Below are positions 35,105 through 48,238 of a stretch of 64,000 nucleotides of DNA, piece after piece. Positions within the stretch are counted from its first letter, which is position 1. The number at the start of each line of letters is the position of its first letter. The stretch comes from Congeria kusceri. Its lineage: Eukaryota; Mollusca; Bivalvia; Myida; Dreissenidae. The stretch lies in NCBI GenBank assembly GCA_027627225.1, contig CM051040.1, positions 28,277,634 through 28,341,633 on the forward strand, read 5' to 3'. The translations under genes and the position numbers were made by a program. Under the pieces are notes generated by a model that saw only the letters and a list, made by a program, of their open reading frames with translations, did not search any database and was not told the origin of the DNA.

Positions 35105-35245
35105 GGTGTCCACCTTGCGATCGGCAGGTAGTGAGTTGGATACCTACCTGGGAGCGTTCGAATGATCTTTCTCAAAAGACAGCAAGTACTGGTTCTACCC
35201 AGGAAACGGACACAAAAGTGTCTCAATACAATAAGCCTCTGACTT
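35105..35245 (+). repeat. possible tRNA-derived molluscan SINE
   Basis: ccttgcgatcggcaggtagt, then gagttggatacctacc and agtactggttctacccagga, are similar to the tRNA-derived SINEs of molluscs as I remember them (degenerate B box followed by a conserved body). The 5' part and tail are not clear. Confidence 0.4.
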
Positions 35246-36046
35246 TCGACACAATCTAGCTGAAATAAATACATGTAGGTTTTACCGTTTAAACTAAAAC
35301 CAAAACAATGGATCAGTCAGTGACCGGCTATCCGTCACTGTAAGAAAAACAAAACAAAAACATGAGTTCGATTAGAAAGTAATTTCAAAAGATGGTCAGT
35401 CATTGATCGACCATCCGTGGCCTAACCCCAATGCCGTCAACTCTAGGGTTACACTGGCCGTGAAAACGGATACCTCATAAATCACTCAGAGTGACAGCGG
35501 GCATGATCAGGAGGAATGTTGGTTCGTGACAGAATTCAGTATACGTGGGTCGCACTGGTTCCTGACTTCGCGCTTTGAACACTCTTCACGTCGAAGGCGT
35601 AATGTTTCCCGCTGACTTGGCTAAATGACGTCCTCCGTGCATGGTCAAGACGTCGTTTTGGGCCTACGGAAACCAACATCTATAGCCAAGACATTATGCC
35701 AGGTTAAAGAGCTCGGATATTTACTGAAATCGCAATCGGTATACTTTAAGCATGTTGCTGGCAAAGACCGTGTGCAGCAGATATACATGTATGTCCATGG
35801 TATACACACACTTTTCGTAGAGGGCAGTTCCTCCACTTCTAACCCACACTATTAACATGTACATGAAGATAAAGCACAGATCGACTGTATTAAATGTCAC
35901 ATGCGTTATTGGGATATTTTCGATTGCCTTTTCTGTATTGAGCCGGTACTCGGTGTCTTGGACGAAGTTCATATAAAAAAGGCCTCATGAGTAAGGATCG
36001 AACTACTTCCTAAAACAACAAAACATGTGATAATTGTAAATAACTA

Positions 36047-36715
36047 GAACTCCGCGAGTCGGATGTGTCGCCTGACGCCGGATAGCTTACGTGAATCCAA
36101 ATGAAGAAGCACTTAATGTTAATGCTCAATTTTTTTAAATCTTCAAAAGCACTGCACTCTGGCTAATTGCAAAAAAAACACTAATTAAAACCAAATATGC
36201 GACACAAAAATAAGTATGAAAATTTACAAACGGCAATAACTCCCAAAGTATGAGGTGCAGAGTAACGGTTCTTGTGCAGTGCACTTCTGCTCAATGAGAT
36301 CTATCTACCTATGAAGTTTGAAGTTGATAGCTTTCATAGTCTTGCGAGTTATGCTCCGGACAAAAAATGAGTATAAAAAAACAAAGGGCAATTACTCCAA
36401 AAGTATGTGATTCAGAGTAACGGTTCTTGTGCACTGCACTTCTTCTTAATGAGATCTATCTACCTATGAAGTTTCAAGTTGATAGCTTTCATAATTAAGT
36501 ATGAAAATAAACAAAGGGTAATAACTCCAAAAGTATTAGGTGCAGAATAACGGTTCTTGTGCAATGCACTTCCCCTCAATGAGATCTATCTACCTATGAA
36601 GTTTCATGTTGATAGCTTGAATAGTCTAAGAGTTATGCTCCGGACAAGCGAAAGGGGACACCGCCGCCGCCGAGACAAATGTAACAACTATATGTCGCCT
36701 AGTCAAGCGACACAA
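36047..36715 (+). repeat. interspersed repeat with ~145-bp units (unit A)
   Basis: Opens gaactccgcgagtcggatgt and closes tatgtcgcctagtcaagcga + cacaata. The body holds three units of ggcaataactccaaaagtat...gatctatctacctatgaagt...gttatgctccggacaa. Corresponds to 44706-45540 in unit B, which has four units. Confidence 0.75.
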
Positions 36716-37107
36716 TAAAGTAGTTGTTTCGGATATTATTATCCTCAAATTAATTAGTTTTATTAGAAGTAAAAACATATGTTTGTTTCAGGTTACCCGA
36801 CCTACCCCCCAAAAAGCCCCGACCCTAGAACATTTTATGAGTGTGTAAGATATTTTCTTGTTTATTTTACTTTTTTTTCCAATAATTAAATGTTTTTGGA
36901 TGAATAAGTGTTTTGTTTTGATAGCATCCATTTCAAAACAATGTTTTATATTAGAGATATGTTTTGAATATTCATTCAGTTTAAGAATCTTCAAATTGAC
37001 CATTCACCAAATAAGACAGAAAGAATCCCTACCTACCTGCCCTAATTTTTTCTGGCATGTAACCGGACACAAACATATTTTTTACGCCTTATTTAACCTT
37101 GCTAAAA

Positions 37108-37395
37108 TTACCTTGCAGCGTTAACAGTTTGATGGACCGGGACTGCATGCTGGCGGATCATTCCATCCATGTCCATAAAAATTATAAATATTTGTTTGCC
37201 GGCAGACTTGATAACCCGGGCCTTTTTGGAATGGGGCGACGATAGATGCTTCCATTGAGAGCTCTGTTGTGTAGTCTCTAGGTCGTGTAGAAAAAGCCAT
37301 GTACAAAGATCTCCCGAGTGCAAGGCGGATGCAATATCTTTTACACTACATTGGTGTATTTCGTTTCTGTAAGCTTGCAATACTTTCTGGGCCAT
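37108..37395 (-). pseudogene. mariner-like transposase fragment (unit A)
   Basis: 95 residues on the minus strand contain SGDLCTWLFLHDLETTQQSS, then a Ser-Pro-His-Ser-Lys-Lys-Ala-Arg run, FIIFMDMDGMI and QTVNAAR, ending at a stop. This matches the mariner order TGDETW...DPETKQQS...SPRPKKAR...FxDxxG...TINAARY, including two of the three catalytic Asp positions. The N-terminal helix-turn-helix part and third catalytic residue are absent, so it is dead. Confidence 0.7.
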
Positions 37396-37805
37396 TTTGT
37401 TTATGTAAGCTTATAATACTTTATCCTTTACTTGGCCATTTCGTTTAGGCAAGCTGGTAATAATTTCTAGGCCACTACGTTTTTGCGTTAGCTTGTAGTA
37501 CATTCTAGGCCACTGTGTTTTTTCGTTAGCTTGTAATACTTTCTTGGCCACTACGTTTTTACGTTTGCGTGTAATGCTTTCTAGGCCATTACGTTTTTAC
37601 GTTAACTTGTTATACTTTCATGGCCACTACGTTTTTACGTTAACTTGTAATACTTTCTAGGCCACTACGGTTTACGTTAGCGTGTAATAGTTTTGTTGCC
37701 ACTACGTTTTTACGTTAGCTTGTAATATCTTCTAGGCCATTACGCTTTTAGGTTAGCGTGTAATGCTTTCTAGGCCACTAGGTTACATTAGCGTGTAATA
37801 CTGAC
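37395..37805. repeat. ~41-bp minisatellite (unit A)
   Basis: About ten diverged units of tttctaggccactacgtttt + tacgttagcttgtaatac. Adjacent to the mariner relic. Confidence 0.85.
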
Positions 37806-37862
37806 TAGCGTTCGAACCGGGGGTGTCCCCTTGATCCATACAATATAGTAAATAGTTGATTA

Positions 37863-39348
37863 AACAAGAGGGCCATGATGGCCCAAAGCGCTCACATGAG
37901 AACTGTTACAGATGAAGACCATACTGTTGTGACTGGTTTGAAAATTAAGATATCTGAACAATACACACAGGGGGATAGGATCAATTTGATTTAAAACATG
38001 GGTTAGTGCAATTGGCAAAGTACGAGTTGGGTAGTGGATGTGCGGTGTTTTTGCTAATGCTTCTCAAATCACTTTTCTCAATATTCTTACCTGACCCTTT
38101 TTCATTAATTCTGGAAAATGCAGAAACCTGTTGATTTTGATGTCTTTTTCGCAGACACATTTGGAGAACTAGCTGCAATGCAATAATTGAGATGGCTGTG
38201 CTTTAAGGTCAAGCTTTGCTTTTTATTTGATAATTTTCAGTCCAATCATGATAAATGATGTTAATGCAGGCTCTGAAGACATCAATGTTGCATGTACAAA
38301 TAACTGCATGCAATTTTTTCAAACTGTTGGAAATCAAATTTTATCAATCAATTTTTATGGTCATACACAAACTGTGTAAGTTTGGTCAACATTTAATAAA
38401 AAATCGTGTGTGCAAGCCAATCATTGATAACTTGTTAATGTTTTTTTCCAAACACAAGAGGCAATAACTCTGGTGTTTCTGGCCCGATCATGCTTTTATT
38501 CAACTTCACCTGTAGTCTTACGTTCATAGACAAACTGTACACGATTGGTGAAGATTGAATGAAAAATGAAGTCTCTATCCTGAATAATGTTAATTTTTGC
38601 ATATTTTTTTTCACAAACAAGGGCAATGACTCTGGTGTTTCTAGTCTGATCTTGCTTATATTCAACTTCATATTTAATCTGATGGTCACAGACAAACTGT
38701 GCAAGATTGGTGAAGATTGGATGAAAAATGAAGTATCTATCCTGAATAATGTCAATTTTTGCATCATTTTTTTCACAAACAAAGGGCAATAACTCTGGTG
38801 TTTGATTTCCGATCTTGCTTATATTCGACTTCAACTGTAATCTCATGGTAATAGACAAACTATGCAAGATTGGTGAAGATTGGATGAAAAATGAAGTTTC
38901 TATCCTGAATAATGTCCATTTTTTAATATTTTTAATAAACAAAGGGCAGTAACTCTGGTATTTGAAAAACGATCTGGCCCATTTTTTGGCCTATGCTGAG
39001 ATCTGATGGCCATACACAAACTGTGAAGGTTTGGTTAAGATTGGATGGAAAATAAAGCCTATACGTTGAAAAAGAGCATTTTTGCACTTTTTTTGCACGA
39101 AAAAGGGGCAATAACTGGCGTTCCTGGTCCGATTGGGCCCATTATCGAAATCGTCCAAGATTTTATGGTCATACACAAACTGTGCAATTTTGGTCAAGAT
39201 TGAATAAAAAATGTAGTCTTTATCGCGATAACGGTCCAAATTGTTGAAGGCACCTTGACGACGGACGACGGAAGAACGGACAACGCCGGAGAGGTCCCCT
39301 ATACCAATAGCTCACCAAGCACTTCGTGCTCAGGTGAGCTTAAAAAAA
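37863..39348 (+). mobile_element. 'aacaagagggcc' interspersed element (unit A)
   Basis: Starts aacaagagggccatgatggc and ends tagctcaccaagcacttcgt + gctcaggtgagctt followed by A-run. The body holds about six ~125-bp repeats (ggcaataactctggtgtttc...caaactgtgcaagattggtg...). I recognise the ends as those of a class of abundant bivalve repeats. No protein is encoded; minus-strand frames at 38435-39239 are repeat artefacts. Superfamily unknown. Confidence 0.75.
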
Positions 39349-39594
39349 CGTTGACAGATGGAGAGAAATTCGATTTATTGCTGCAGTGTATTGTTCATAA
39401 CCGATATCTTACCATAAATTTAGTACGAGTGTGAATTGGGAGACCGGAGTACCCGACACCCACCTCTCCGGTATGATTCACTCGTTTTCGAGAAACCAAA
39501 GGCACATGCTCTTAACGTTTTCGAAGTGGATTTCAAAAATGAGCCTATGTGAGGAGCGAGTATACCCATCTTTAATCAAAGACTGTGGTTTTAT

Positions 39595-40235
39595 AAGTAT
39601 TTGTCTAGTATATGCGATTGTATAAGTATTGGTCTAGTATATGTGATTGCATAACCATTGGTCTAGTATATGTGATTGCATAACCATTGGTCTAGTATAT
39701 GTGATTGCATAATCATTGGTCTAGTATATGTGATTGCATAACCATTGGTCTTGTATATGTGATTGCTTTGGCATTAGTCTTGTATATGTGATTTGATTTC
39801 GTAAGCATTGGTCTAGTCTATGTGATTGCATAAGCATTAGTCTAGCATATGTGACTGTGTAACCATTTGTCTAGTCTAGGTGATCGCATCTATAATCATA
39901 AGTCAAGTACATTTGATTGTATAACCATTGGTCTAGTTTATGTGATTGCATAGCCATTAGTCGCGTATATGTGATTGTATAACCATTGATAAACATTGGT
40001 CAAATATGTGATTGTTTAAGCATCAATGTCTAGTGTATGTGAATTTTACCATATAAGCATTAATCTTGTACATGTATATGTGGTCAATAAGACATTGGTC
40101 TAGTCTATGTAATTGCATAAGCATGGGTCTAGTCTATGTAACCGCATAAGCATTGGTCTAGTCTATGCAATTTTATAAGCATTAGTCTAGTCTATGTGAT
40201 TAAATAAGCATTGGTCGTATATATGTGATAATAAT
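39595..40235. repeat. 29-bp minisatellite (unit A)
   Basis: About 20 increasingly degenerate units of cattggtctagtatatgtga + ttgcataac. Confidence 0.85.
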
Positions 40236-40710
40236 TATTATAAATAAGACACTTTGTAGTTATTGGTCTGATTGTAAGGCAACCTTGGTCATATATCATT
40301 CATGCTTAGCTATTAGTTATGAACAGTGAAACCATGCACTGTATTTAACCCGTAAAATTGTACGCATACAAAATAACAAAAATCAAATAAAATCTATAGA
40401 TCTTATCAAATATCAACATGAAAGGCAATGTAATTGGATACTAATGTATTTAACTTTAAAGCCCTTTTCTGCACGGTTTAATGTAAGAATCGCTATTGTT
40501 TTACTGTCAAATTTTAAGGATTTAAAGAGCGCACTTTTCGTTATTGATCAAATATTTGGATGGTATAGAATGTCTGTTTTGTTCATTTTAAGGACTTTTT
40601 AACGGCATTCCATATCACACCTTTAACTGTCACGTTAGACAAACCTGTATGTCGTCCGCTTGACGCAAAAAGCACAGTAACAGACATTTTTAACATTTTA
40701 CTGGACAATC

Positions 40711-42200
40711 AAACAAGAGGGCCTAGAGGCGCTAGGTCGATCACCAGACGGGCTAAGGATTTAAACTGTTCTGAGCAAGTTTCATGAAGATTCGGCCAAA
40801 AATGTGACCTCTAGATTGTTCACACGCTTTTTTTTCCAGTTTGGCCTCGTAAACTAGTTTTTGACCTCATGTGACCTGGTTTCAAACTTGTCCTACATAT
40901 CATTGGGACAAATGTTCTAAGCCAGTTTCGTTGGCCTACAAATGTGGCCTCTAGTGTTCACAAGTTTTTTGTTTAATTTGGCCTGGTGACCTAGTTTTTC
41001 ACCCTACATGACCCCGTTTCGAAATCGTCTCAGATAACATTGAATCAAATGTTCTGAGCTCGAGCAAGTTTCAAGACGATTGGGCAAAAATGTGACTTCT
41101 AGTGTTCACAAGCTTTTTCTTCAATTTGCCCTCTTGACCTAGTCTTTGACCCCACGTGACCCAGTTTTTAACTAATCCGAGATATCATTGGGACAAATGT
41201 TCCGAGGCCTATAGTGTTCACAAGCTTTTTCTTCAATTTTCCCTCGTGACCTAGTTTTTGACCCCATATGACCCAGTTTTTAACTCATCCGAGATATCGT
41301 TGGGACAAATGTTCTGAGGCCTATAGTATTCATACGCTTTTTCGTCCATTTTCCCTAGTGACCTAGTTTTTGACCCCACATGACCCAGTTTCGCACTCGT
41401 CCGAGATATCATTGGGACAAATGTTCTGAGCACGTTTCGTGATTGGGCTACAAATGTGGCCTCTAGAGTGTTCACAATCTTTTTCTTCAATGGCGTAGGA
41501 ACCTAGTGTTTACCATACGTGACCCAGTTTCAAACTCGTACGCGTTATTAATGAAACAAATGTTCCTAGTGAGTTTCAAGAAGATTGGGTAAAAAAATGA
41601 CTTCTATAGTGTTCACAATCTTTTTATTCAATTTGACTTAGTGACCTAGTTTTGGACCCCACATGACTCAGTTTCGAACTCGTCCGAGATATCATTAGAA
41701 CAAATGTTCTGAGCAAAATTAATAAAGATTGGGCAATAACTTTGGCCTCTAGAGTGTTCACAAGCTTTTTACAGTTTTCAACATATAAGGAAAACTGCTG
41801 TTTTTCAAAGGAGCGAAACCATTTTGAACTCTGCCGAGATATCATAAAAACAAATGTTCTGAGCAAGTTACACGCAGATTGGGCAAAAAAATGTGACTCC
41901 TAGAGTGTTCACAGGCTTTTTCTCTAGCCATATAAGGAAAACTGCCCCGCCCTCTGTCGGCCATGTTTTTCATATGAGCGGAACCATTTTCGAACTCGGC
42001 CGAAATATCATCAGAACAAATGTTCTAAGCAAGTAGATTGGGCGATAAATGTGACATCTAGAGTGTTTACAAGCTTTTTCTTCAATTTGACATAGTGACC
42101 GAGTTTTTGACCCCACAATACCCAGTTTCAATCTCGTCCGAGATATCATTGGGACAAATGTTCTGAGCAAGTTTCATGAAGATTGGGCAATACAATTAGC
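40711..42200 (+). repeat. 'aaacaagagggcctagaggc' repeat element with ~140-bp units (unit A; intact site)
   Basis: Starts aaacaagagggcctagaggc. Units hold gtgacctagtttttgacccc, cgtccgagatatcattggga, caaatgttctgagcaagttt and ctagagtgttcacaagcttt. At 42030-42056 it retains the 27 bases that unit B lost at the retrotransposon insertion. Confidence 0.8.
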
Positions 42201-42856
42201 CCGTTTAGGTTCAGTTATTATTTATCTACAGTTCAGTTAAGAGTACAAAAATAATTGTTTATCTTTTTTTTTACATTAACTTACCATACTTTTTGAGCCA
42301 ACAATTTTGTTAATTTATACTTTTTGCAAGTCAGGATTTCCTGGTGGAATACAATCCGAATATTAAAATTCGTTTATAAGAAATGGTATACAAGATCTAA
42401 ATTTGCAAACGTCAATTTCTTAAAAAAAATATTACAAAAGTCAAACTGTTGAACAATCAATAAAATGAATGTTTTAAAATGTTAATTTGTAATGTATGCA
42501 CTATAATAATAGTCGGAGCTAGAAGCTTACGTGTATGCAAGTATCAATATTTTCCCCGAGGGTGGGGGGGGGGGGGACGGCGGACTCACCCAGGGGAATT
42601 TGACGAATTTTATTTTTGGGGGTCTTATTCCCCATCCGAGAGCTAAGATTTTTGTCTAACTCCCCTCAGTAGGAGATGCTATAGGTGTACCAAATGGCCG
42701 TCGGGCCAATATTACCGGGACCTAAAATCCGACCATTTTATTTCCCCAGTACCCAGAATCATTCGGCGTGTCAAATTCCCTGTCCGCAATCGCTTTCAAT
42801 CTTTAATCCCGTATATGCCCCCCCACCCCGGGGTGAAATTTTGGTAGGTGCAGTAC

Positions 42857-42931
42857 ACGGACTGCACAGGCTAATCCGGGACGACACTTTACGCACATGC
42901 ATTAAGTCCGGTTTTCCCACGACGCCCCTCA
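42857..42931. mobile_element. half copy of the 263-bp palindromic element (unit A)
   Basis: Only the terminal 75 bp (ggactgcacaggctaatccg ... cgacgcccct) survive, joined directly to gtaggtgcagtacac. In unit B the whole element is present, so unit A has lost the left part together with 500-600 bp of flank. Confidence 0.85.
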
Positions 42932-42959
42932 AATATGGGTAGCATATTCGATATGAACA

Positions 42960-44050
42960 GTAAATACAGGTTTGTTTTGCCTTGCACCCATTTTACTTCC
43001 TAACTGCCTGTAACCCTCGTCATTCAATATTTAATGCCTCTAAGTACCGGTAAAAACCATTATCCATAACATCAGGATTCTGTTGTTATTTTTGTTCAAT
43101 TGGTGTTGCTTTGTACATTCGTGTCTGTGAACATGTTTAGATCAATAAAAACTTAATTTTGCAAATGCCCCCAAGCGTCTAGGTACTCTACTGTAAGTGA
43201 CCCCTTACGTTTCTAAAGAAAATAAACACACTCTTGCCATATTGTGGTAACCTGGGCGACACTCTTTTTAAGGGACCTGCTCACAGATTGGCAAATATTG
43301 TCACAGATTCCAAAAAGAAATTATACATTTGATACAAACAAGCGAAATAACACTCATGCCTAAGAAATATATTGGAAATATTGTTTCGTTTATGGATAAT
43401 CATCCATCGAAATGGATAAAATTATAAAGCGTTTGTAACGCTTTTCATTGGTATTTTGGAAAACACGTGTATCACTTACATAGCTTTAAAAATACACTAT
43501 CCAATGTGAAAGTCAGAATAACCGTGTGGTTAGCGCATGAGATTTTTCATTTATAAGGTCCCCCGTTTGAGTTCCGGCGAAGGCAAATTTTTTAATTTAA
43601 CTTTTTTTCTTGATATAATATTTGTTTTAGATTATTCCAGATGTTGTAGCTTTTGCAGTAAAGACATTAAATGGTATTCTTAAAAAATACGATAAATCTG
43701 TGAATAAGTTCCTTTAACGTCTCATTCAAAGCTTTCAAAGCGCTTGGCCTCAACTGCAGACTTAACGATATACAAGTAACTAGCTCATATAAAACTAAGA
43801 TAGTAAAAGCTCTCATTCTTTCAATGTCTCATCTCAAGTTTTGGCTTTAGCAGATCTTAATCTTGCAAACTGTGTAAAAGCAGGTTTAATGCAAAACAAT
43901 TACATAGCTCACATAAAATGACCATAGCAACAAAGTAAGTGCTCGGAACAATTCTTCCAAGTCCTCATCCATAGTTTGGGCCTTAGCAGACCTTGTAAAC
44001 AGTGCAACAATAGGCTAAATAAAATACAAGGAACTAGCTCACATAACTAA
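42960..44050. other. unit A, mostly unannotated duplicated sequence with a tRNA-like repeat
   Basis: No coding exon. At 43521-43590 a degenerate A box (accgtgtggttagcgcatga) and B box (gtttgagttccgg) suggest an old tRNA-derived SINE. The unit B copy at 58776-58850 has the better B box ggtttgagttcc. Confidence 0.5.
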
Positions 44051-44396
44051 CAAAAGGGCGAAAATGACCCTGGGTTGCTCAACTGAGTTTAATGACTCCT
44101 AATGGTTTGTAAAACTGTTAAAGCATTTTCGGAGGTGAAGTAAAAGTTGCCAACTGACATCAACGATGGACCACTGACAGCCATGTTTTTAGCGTATACA
44201 AATAATTAGAAGGAATTTGGTAGATAGTCACCCATGAAATTTTGGTAGAGGAAAACATCCAAGCAATATTTTTGTGAAAATATTTTGAAATCCAACCAGT
44301 GGTTTCTAACATGAAGATTTTTTAAGTTTTCCATATAGCCATAAAAGGAAAAAGGCCCCGCCCCCTGGCGGCCATGTTTTATAACAAATCAAAATA
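44051..44396 (+). mobile_element. bivalve repeat truncated at the duplication junction (unit A)
   Basis: Starts caaaagggcgaaaatgaccc tgggttgctcaactgag as at 59306 but stops at aaaataa, where unit B begins. Its truncation fixes the junction. Confidence 0.8.
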
Positions 44397-44705
44397 AATC
44401 GGAATCGGTATACTTTCAGCATGTTTCTGGCAAAGACCGTGTGCAGCAGATATACATGTATGTCCATGGGATTCACACACTTTTCGTAGGTAGCAGTTCC
44501 TCCACTTCTAACCCATACTATTAACATGTACATTTCAGCTCGACTGTATTAAATGTCACATGCGTTATTTGGATATTTTCGATTGCATTTTCTGAATTGA
44601 GCCGGTACTCGGTGTCTTGGACGAAGTTCATATAAAAAAGGCCTCATGAGTAAGGATCGAACTACTTCATAAAAAAACAAAACATGTGATAATTGTAAAT
44701 AACTA

Positions 44706-45540
44706 GAACTCCGCGAGTCGGATGTCTCGCCTGACGCCGGATAGCTTACGTGAATCCAAATGAAGAAGCACTTAAGGTTAATGCTCAATTTTTTGAAATC
44801 TTCAAAAGCACTGCACTCCGGCTAATTGCAAAAAAAACCTAATTAAAACCAAATATGCGACACAAAATAAGTATGAAAATTTACAAACGGCAATAACTCC
44901 CAAAGTATGAGGTGCAGAGTAACGGTTATTGTGCACTTCACTTCTCCTCAATGAGATCTATCTACCTATGAAGTTTGAAGTTGATAGCTTTCATAGTCTT
45001 GAGAGTTATGCTCGGGACAAAAAATGAAGTATAGAAAAGCAATGGGCAATTACTCCAAAAGTATGTGATTCAGAGTAACGGTTCTTGTGCACTGCTCTTC
45101 TTCTTAATGAGATCTATCTACCTATGAAGTTTCAAGTTGATAGCTTTCATAGTCTTAGAGTTATGCTCCGGACAATTTACAAACGGCAATAACTCCAAAA
45201 GTATGAGGTGAGGAGTAACGGTTCTTGTACACTGCACTTTCCCTCAATGAGATCTATCTACCTATAAAGTTTCAAGTTGATAGCTTTCATAGTCTTAGAG
45301 TTATGCTCCGGACAAAAATTAAGTATGAAAATAAACAAGGGCAATAACTCCAAAAGAATTAGGTGAAGAGTAACGGCTCTTGTGCACTGCACTTCCCCTC
45401 AATGAGATCTATCTACCTATGAAGTTTCATGTTGATAGCTCGAATAGTCTAAGAGTTATGCTCCGGACAAACGAAAGGGGACTCCGCCGCCGCCGACAAA
45501 TGTAACACCTATATGTCGCCTAGTCAAGCGACACAATAAA
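44706..45540 (+). repeat. interspersed repeat with ~145-bp units (unit B, one more unit)
   Basis: Unit B counterpart of 36047-36715, with an additional internal unit. The difference is typical of unequal exchange within a tandem array. Confidence 0.75.
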
Positions 45541-45932
45541 GTAGTTGTTTCGGATATTATTATCCTCAAATTAATTAGTTTTATTAGAAGTAAAAAAAAT
45601 ATGTTTGTTTCAGGTTACCCGACCTACCCAAAAAAACGCCCCGACCCTAGAACATTTTATTGATTGTGTCAGATATTTTCTTGTTTATTTCACATTTTTT
45701 CCAATAATTAAATGTTTTTGGATGAATAAGTGTTTTGTTTTGATAGCATCCATTTCAAAACAATGTTTTATATTAGAGATATGTTTTGAATATTCATTCA
45801 GTTTAAGAATCTTCAAATTGACCATTCACCAAATAAGAAAAAGAAATTCCCTACCTACCTGCCCTAATTTTTTCGGGCATGTAACCTGACACAAACATAT
45901 TTTTTACGCCTTATTATTTAACCTTGCTAAAA

Positions 45933-46211
45933 TTACCTTGCAGCGTTAACAGTTTGATGGACCGGGACTGCATGCTGGCGGATCATTCCATCCATGTCCA
46001 TAAAAATTATAAATATTTGTTTGCCGACAGACTTGATAACCAGGGCCTTTTTGGAATGGGGCGACGATAGTTGAGAGCTCTGTTGTGTAGTCTCTGGGTC
46101 GTGTAGAAAAAGCCATGTACAAAGATCTCCCGAGTGCAAGGCGGATGCAATATCTTTTACACTACATTGGTGTATTTCGTTTCTGTAAGCTTGCAATACT
46201 TTCTGGACCAT
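45933..46211 (-). pseudogene. mariner-like transposase fragment (unit B)
   Basis: 92-residue counterpart of the unit A fragment. It has an in-frame 9-bp loss (WKH missing) and HDPETTQQSS, closer to the mariner consensus DPETKQQS than unit A's HDLE. Also ends at NAAR plus stop, lacking the rest of the transposase. Confidence 0.7.
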
Positions 46212-46692
46212 TTTGTTTATGTAAGCTTATAATACTTTATCCTTTACTTGGCCATTTCGTTTAGGCAAGCTGGTAATAATTTCTAGGCCACTACGTTTTT
46301 GCGTTAGCTTGTAGTACATTCTAGGCCACTGTGTTTTTTCGTTAGCTTGTAATACTTTCTTGGCCACTACGTTTTTACGTTTGCGTGTAATGCTTTCTAG
46401 GCCATTACGTTTTTACGTTAACTTGTTATACTTTCATGGCCACTACGTTTTTACGTTAACTTGTAATACTTTCTAGGCCACTACGGTTTACGTTAGCGTG
46501 TAATAGTTTTGTTGCCACTACGTTTTTACGTTAGCGTGAATGCTTTCTAGGCCATTACTTTTTACGTTAGCTTGTAATACTTTCTTGGCCACTACGTTTT
46601 TACGTTAGCTTGTAATATCTTCTAGGCCATTACGCTTTTAGGTTAGCGTGTAATGCTTTCTAGGCCACTAGGTTACATTAGCGTGTAATACT
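46211..46692. repeat. ~41-bp minisatellite (unit B, about two more units)
   Basis: Counterpart of 37395-37805, with extra units at about 46525-46610 containing ttagcgtgaatgctttctag and ttagcttgtaatactttctt. Confidence 0.85.
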
Positions 46693-46752
46693 GACTAGCG
46701 TTCGAACCGGGGGTGTCCCCTTGATCCATACAATATAGTAAATAGTTGATTA

Positions 46753-48238
46753 AACAAGAGGGCCATGATGGCCCAAAGCGCTCACATGAGAACTGTTACA
46801 GATGAAGACCATACTGTTGTGACTGGTTTGAAAATTAAGATATCTGAACAATACACACAGGGGGATAGGATCAATTTGATTTAAAACATGGGTTAGTGCA
46901 ATTGGCAAAGTACGAGTTGGGTAGTGGATGTGCGGTGTTTTTGCTAATGCTTCTCAAATCACTTTTCTCAATATTCTTACCTGACCCTTTTTCATTAATT
47001 CTGGAAAATGCAGAAACCTGTTGATTTTGATGTCTTTTTCGCAGACACATTTGGAGAACTAGCTGCAATGCAATAATTGAGATGGCTGTGCTTTAAGGTC
47101 AAGCTTTGCTTTTTATTTGATAATTTTCAGTCCAATCATGATAAATGATGTTAATGCAGGCTCTGAAGACATCAATGTTGCATGTACAAATAACTGCATG
47201 CAATTTTTTCAAACTGTTGGAAATCAAATTTTATCAATCAATTTTTATGGTCATACACAAACTGTGTAAGTTTGGTCAACATTGAATAAAAAATCGTGTG
47301 TGCAAGCCAATCATTGATAACTTGTTGATGTTTTTTTTCCAAATACAAGAGGCAATAACTCTGGTGTTTCTGGCCCGATTATGCTTTTATTCAACTTCAC
47401 CTGTAGTCTTACGTTCATAGACAAACTGTACACGATTGGTGAAGATTGAATGAAAAATGAAGTCTCTATCCTGAATAATGTCCATTTTTGCATATTTTTT
47501 TCACAAACAAACGGAAATGACTCTGGTGTTTCTAGTCTGATCTTGCTTATATTCAACTTCACATTTAATCTGATGGTCACAGACAAACTGTGCAAGATTG
47601 GTGAAGATTGGATGAAAAATGAAGTATCTATCCTGAATAATGTCAATTTTTGCATCATTTTTTTCACAAACAAAGGGCAATAACTCTGGTGTTTGATTTC
47701 CGATCTTGCTTATATTCGACTTCAACTGTAATCTCATGGTAATAGACAAACTGTGCAAGATTGGTGAAGATTGGATGAAAAATGAAGTTTCTATCCTGAA
47801 TAATATCCATTTTTGTATATTTTTAATAAACAAAGGGCAATAACTCTTGTGTTTGAAACACGATCTGGCCCATTTTTGGCCTATGCTGAGATCTGACGGC
47901 CATACACAGACTATGAAGGTTTGGTTAAGATTGGATGGAAAATAAAGCCTATACGTTGAAAAGGAGCATTTTTGCACTTTTTTGCACGAAAAAGGGGCAA
48001 TAACTGGTGTTCCTGGTCCGATTGGGCCCATTATCGAACTCGTCCAAGATTTTATGGTCATACACAAACTGTGCAATTTTGGTCAAGATTGAATAAAAAA
48101 TGTAGTCTTTATCGCGATAACGGTCCAAATTGTTGAAGGCACCTTGACGACGGACGACGGAAGAACGGATGACGCCGGAGAGGTCCCCTATACCAATAGC
48201 TCACCAAGCACTTCGTGCTCAGGTGAGCTTAAAAAAAA
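46753..48238 (+). mobile_element. 'aacaagagggcc' interspersed element (unit B)
   Basis: Counterpart of 37863-39348 with the same ends and near-identical first 400 bases; scattered substitutions and one-base indels later. Confidence 0.75.

Larger units (their letters stand above)
35727..44396. repeat. tandem duplication, unit A (~8.67 kb)
   Basis: Every segment from 35727 (aaatcgcaatcggtatac) to 44396 (...aacaaatcaaaataa) recurs in the same order and orientation in 44397-59654. Stretches of several hundred bases, such as 37860-38250 versus 46750-47140, are identical or nearly so. The repeat at 44051 is cut off at the junction with unit B but continues to its natural end in unit B (59306-59844), showing that the unit was duplicated head to tail. 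Unit A lacks about 766 bp present in B (57354-58118). Confidence 0.92.

Noticed and set aside
36858..37124. Hydrophobic 88-94 codon frame shared by both duplicates (also 45605-45889)
   Set aside because: Frame and length differ between the two units by frameshifting indels, and the sequence is AT-rich without a motif.
38435..39239. Overlapping minus-strand frames rich in FRIETSFFIQSSPI
   Set aside because: They follow the ~125-bp internal repeats of an interspersed element and shift frame between units; no start, domain or splice logic.
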